Made by a program: the position numbers and the translations under genes. A stretch of 64,000 bases of DNA from Dipylidium caninum (taxonomy: Eukaryota > Platyhelminthes > Cestoda > Cyclophyllidea > Dipylidiidae): assembly GCA_017562135.1 (NCBI GenBank), contig QEYB01001164.1, positions 355,027 through 419,026 on the forward strand. The letters are read 5' to 3'. How positions within the stretch are numbered: the first letter of the stretch is position 1; each line of letters begins with the position of its first letter. The notes beneath the pieces are model-generated. The model had not been told where the DNA came from. It made no database searches and was given only the letters and a program-made list of their open reading frames with translations. This document shows positions 63,291 through 64,000 of this stretch, piece by piece.

Positions 63291-64000
63291 CTGTCAAAAG
63301 GGTGACGTTTACCAATTGATTGAAGGTGTTGTTGTCAAGTCACCAACTATTACAAGCATTCCTTCAACTCAATTTGATATTATTTATCTCTATACATTAA
63401 CTATTAATATCTTATATATAAGTAATGCCATCTAGATAAAAAAGGATATTATCATTCTCATATGCATGCAGTGTGGACTGATTGTTCAAAAATGGCAGAC
63501 AACACGGTGCGCTTTAACTCATTAAACAATAGGAGGAGCCACCTCTTCAAGTGGACGGAAAGTTCATGTTTATAAGCTCTATCGCTTCGCGTCTTTCGTC
63601 GCCAGGGAAAGACGCCTAGTATAAATCAGTGACGACAAATGCCCGTTGGGCCGTCTCTCGACGTGTAAGACTCTGCTGGGGCTGGTGGAGTCTTTGGGCC
63701 TCCTTGAGCAGTTCGCATAAGCCTTGGCTGCACGGCTCCGAACGTCAGTTGTAATGTTCGATCTTGCCCCCCCCCCGTTCCCCCGCCCCCCGCCCCCCGA
63801 CACCCCCCGCACCCGTCCTATTCACAGAGTGTCGAAGCGCAGTCTCTTCATCTGCCGGGTATTTACCCAGCTGCGTTTACCCCTTTGGTATTCTCCCTGT
63901 CGATTGTTAAAGAGAATTTTCGTTCAACGGCGACGCCACCAGTTTGCAGGTGACTGGCAGTGCTAGTATGTGGCACACTTCCTCGGCCACGTCTCGTTTT
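63291..64000. other. No supportable gene
   Basis: A short AT-rich patch at 63370-63440 is followed by G/C-rich DNA with the C-run tract. The minus-strand ORF here runs through the C tract and is glycine-rich for that reason. Confidence 0.5.
63767..63814. repeat. C-rich tract, G-quadruplex potential on the minus strand
   Basis: At least five runs of five or more C separated by one to four other bases. The complementary strand has matching G runs that meet the usual pattern for a G-quadruplex, and the C strand could form an i-motif. Confidence 0.8.

Noticed and set aside
1..64000. CRISPR arrays, bacterial operons, viral or reverse-transcriptase genes
   Set aside because: I looked for repeat-spacer periodicity and for polymerase, integrase and capsid motifs and saw none; the window is intron-containing animal DNA.

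Overview
This is eukaryotic nuclear DNA from a metazoan, most likely a parasitic flatworm (a tapeworm is my best guess). Three spliced genes with canonical GT-AG introns can be read exon by exon. Two introns at the 5' end of one gene are only 32 and 43 nt, a size class known from flatworm genes. The two housekeeping proteins are clearly animal but diverged. There are no operons, bacterial features, tRNA genes or recognisable transposon proteins. The species is an inference; nothing here fixes it.

Layout. 1-17790 has no gene I can defend; it holds microsatellites and one weak two-exon micro-ORF. 17791-29842 (minus) is a complete 15-exon SHOC2/Sur-8 gene, 582 codons, built almost entirely of leucine-rich repeats. 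29843-32173 is the gap between two genes on the same strand. 32174-35493 (minus) is an 8-exon NSRP1 (CCDC55) gene whose last exon needs a one-base frame change to reach its conserved C-terminus. 35494-41513 has no firm gene, with one possible first exon near 36.4 kb. 41516-51110 (plus) is a 14-exon receptor tyrosine kinase with an Ig-type ectodomain, one transmembrane segment and a divergent kinase. 51111-64000 holds an imperfect tandem repeat at 55.5-56.3 kb, several low-confidence minus-strand exon candidates at 59-63.3 kb, and a strongly C-rich tract near the right end. The 18-40 kb part, with the two minus-strand genes, looks visibly more AT-rich than either flank.

Functional picture. SHOC2 is a RAS-MAPK scaffold: with MRAS and PP1 it dephosphorylates RAF. 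The receptor tyrosine kinase is of the kind that feeds that pathway, but there is no evidence that the neighbourhood is functional rather than coincidental. NSRP1 is a nuclear-speckle splicing regulator. The most unusual object is the kinase. It has HGD in place of HRD, no tyrosine in its activation segment, and a GC-AG intron between the beta-3 lysine and helix C.
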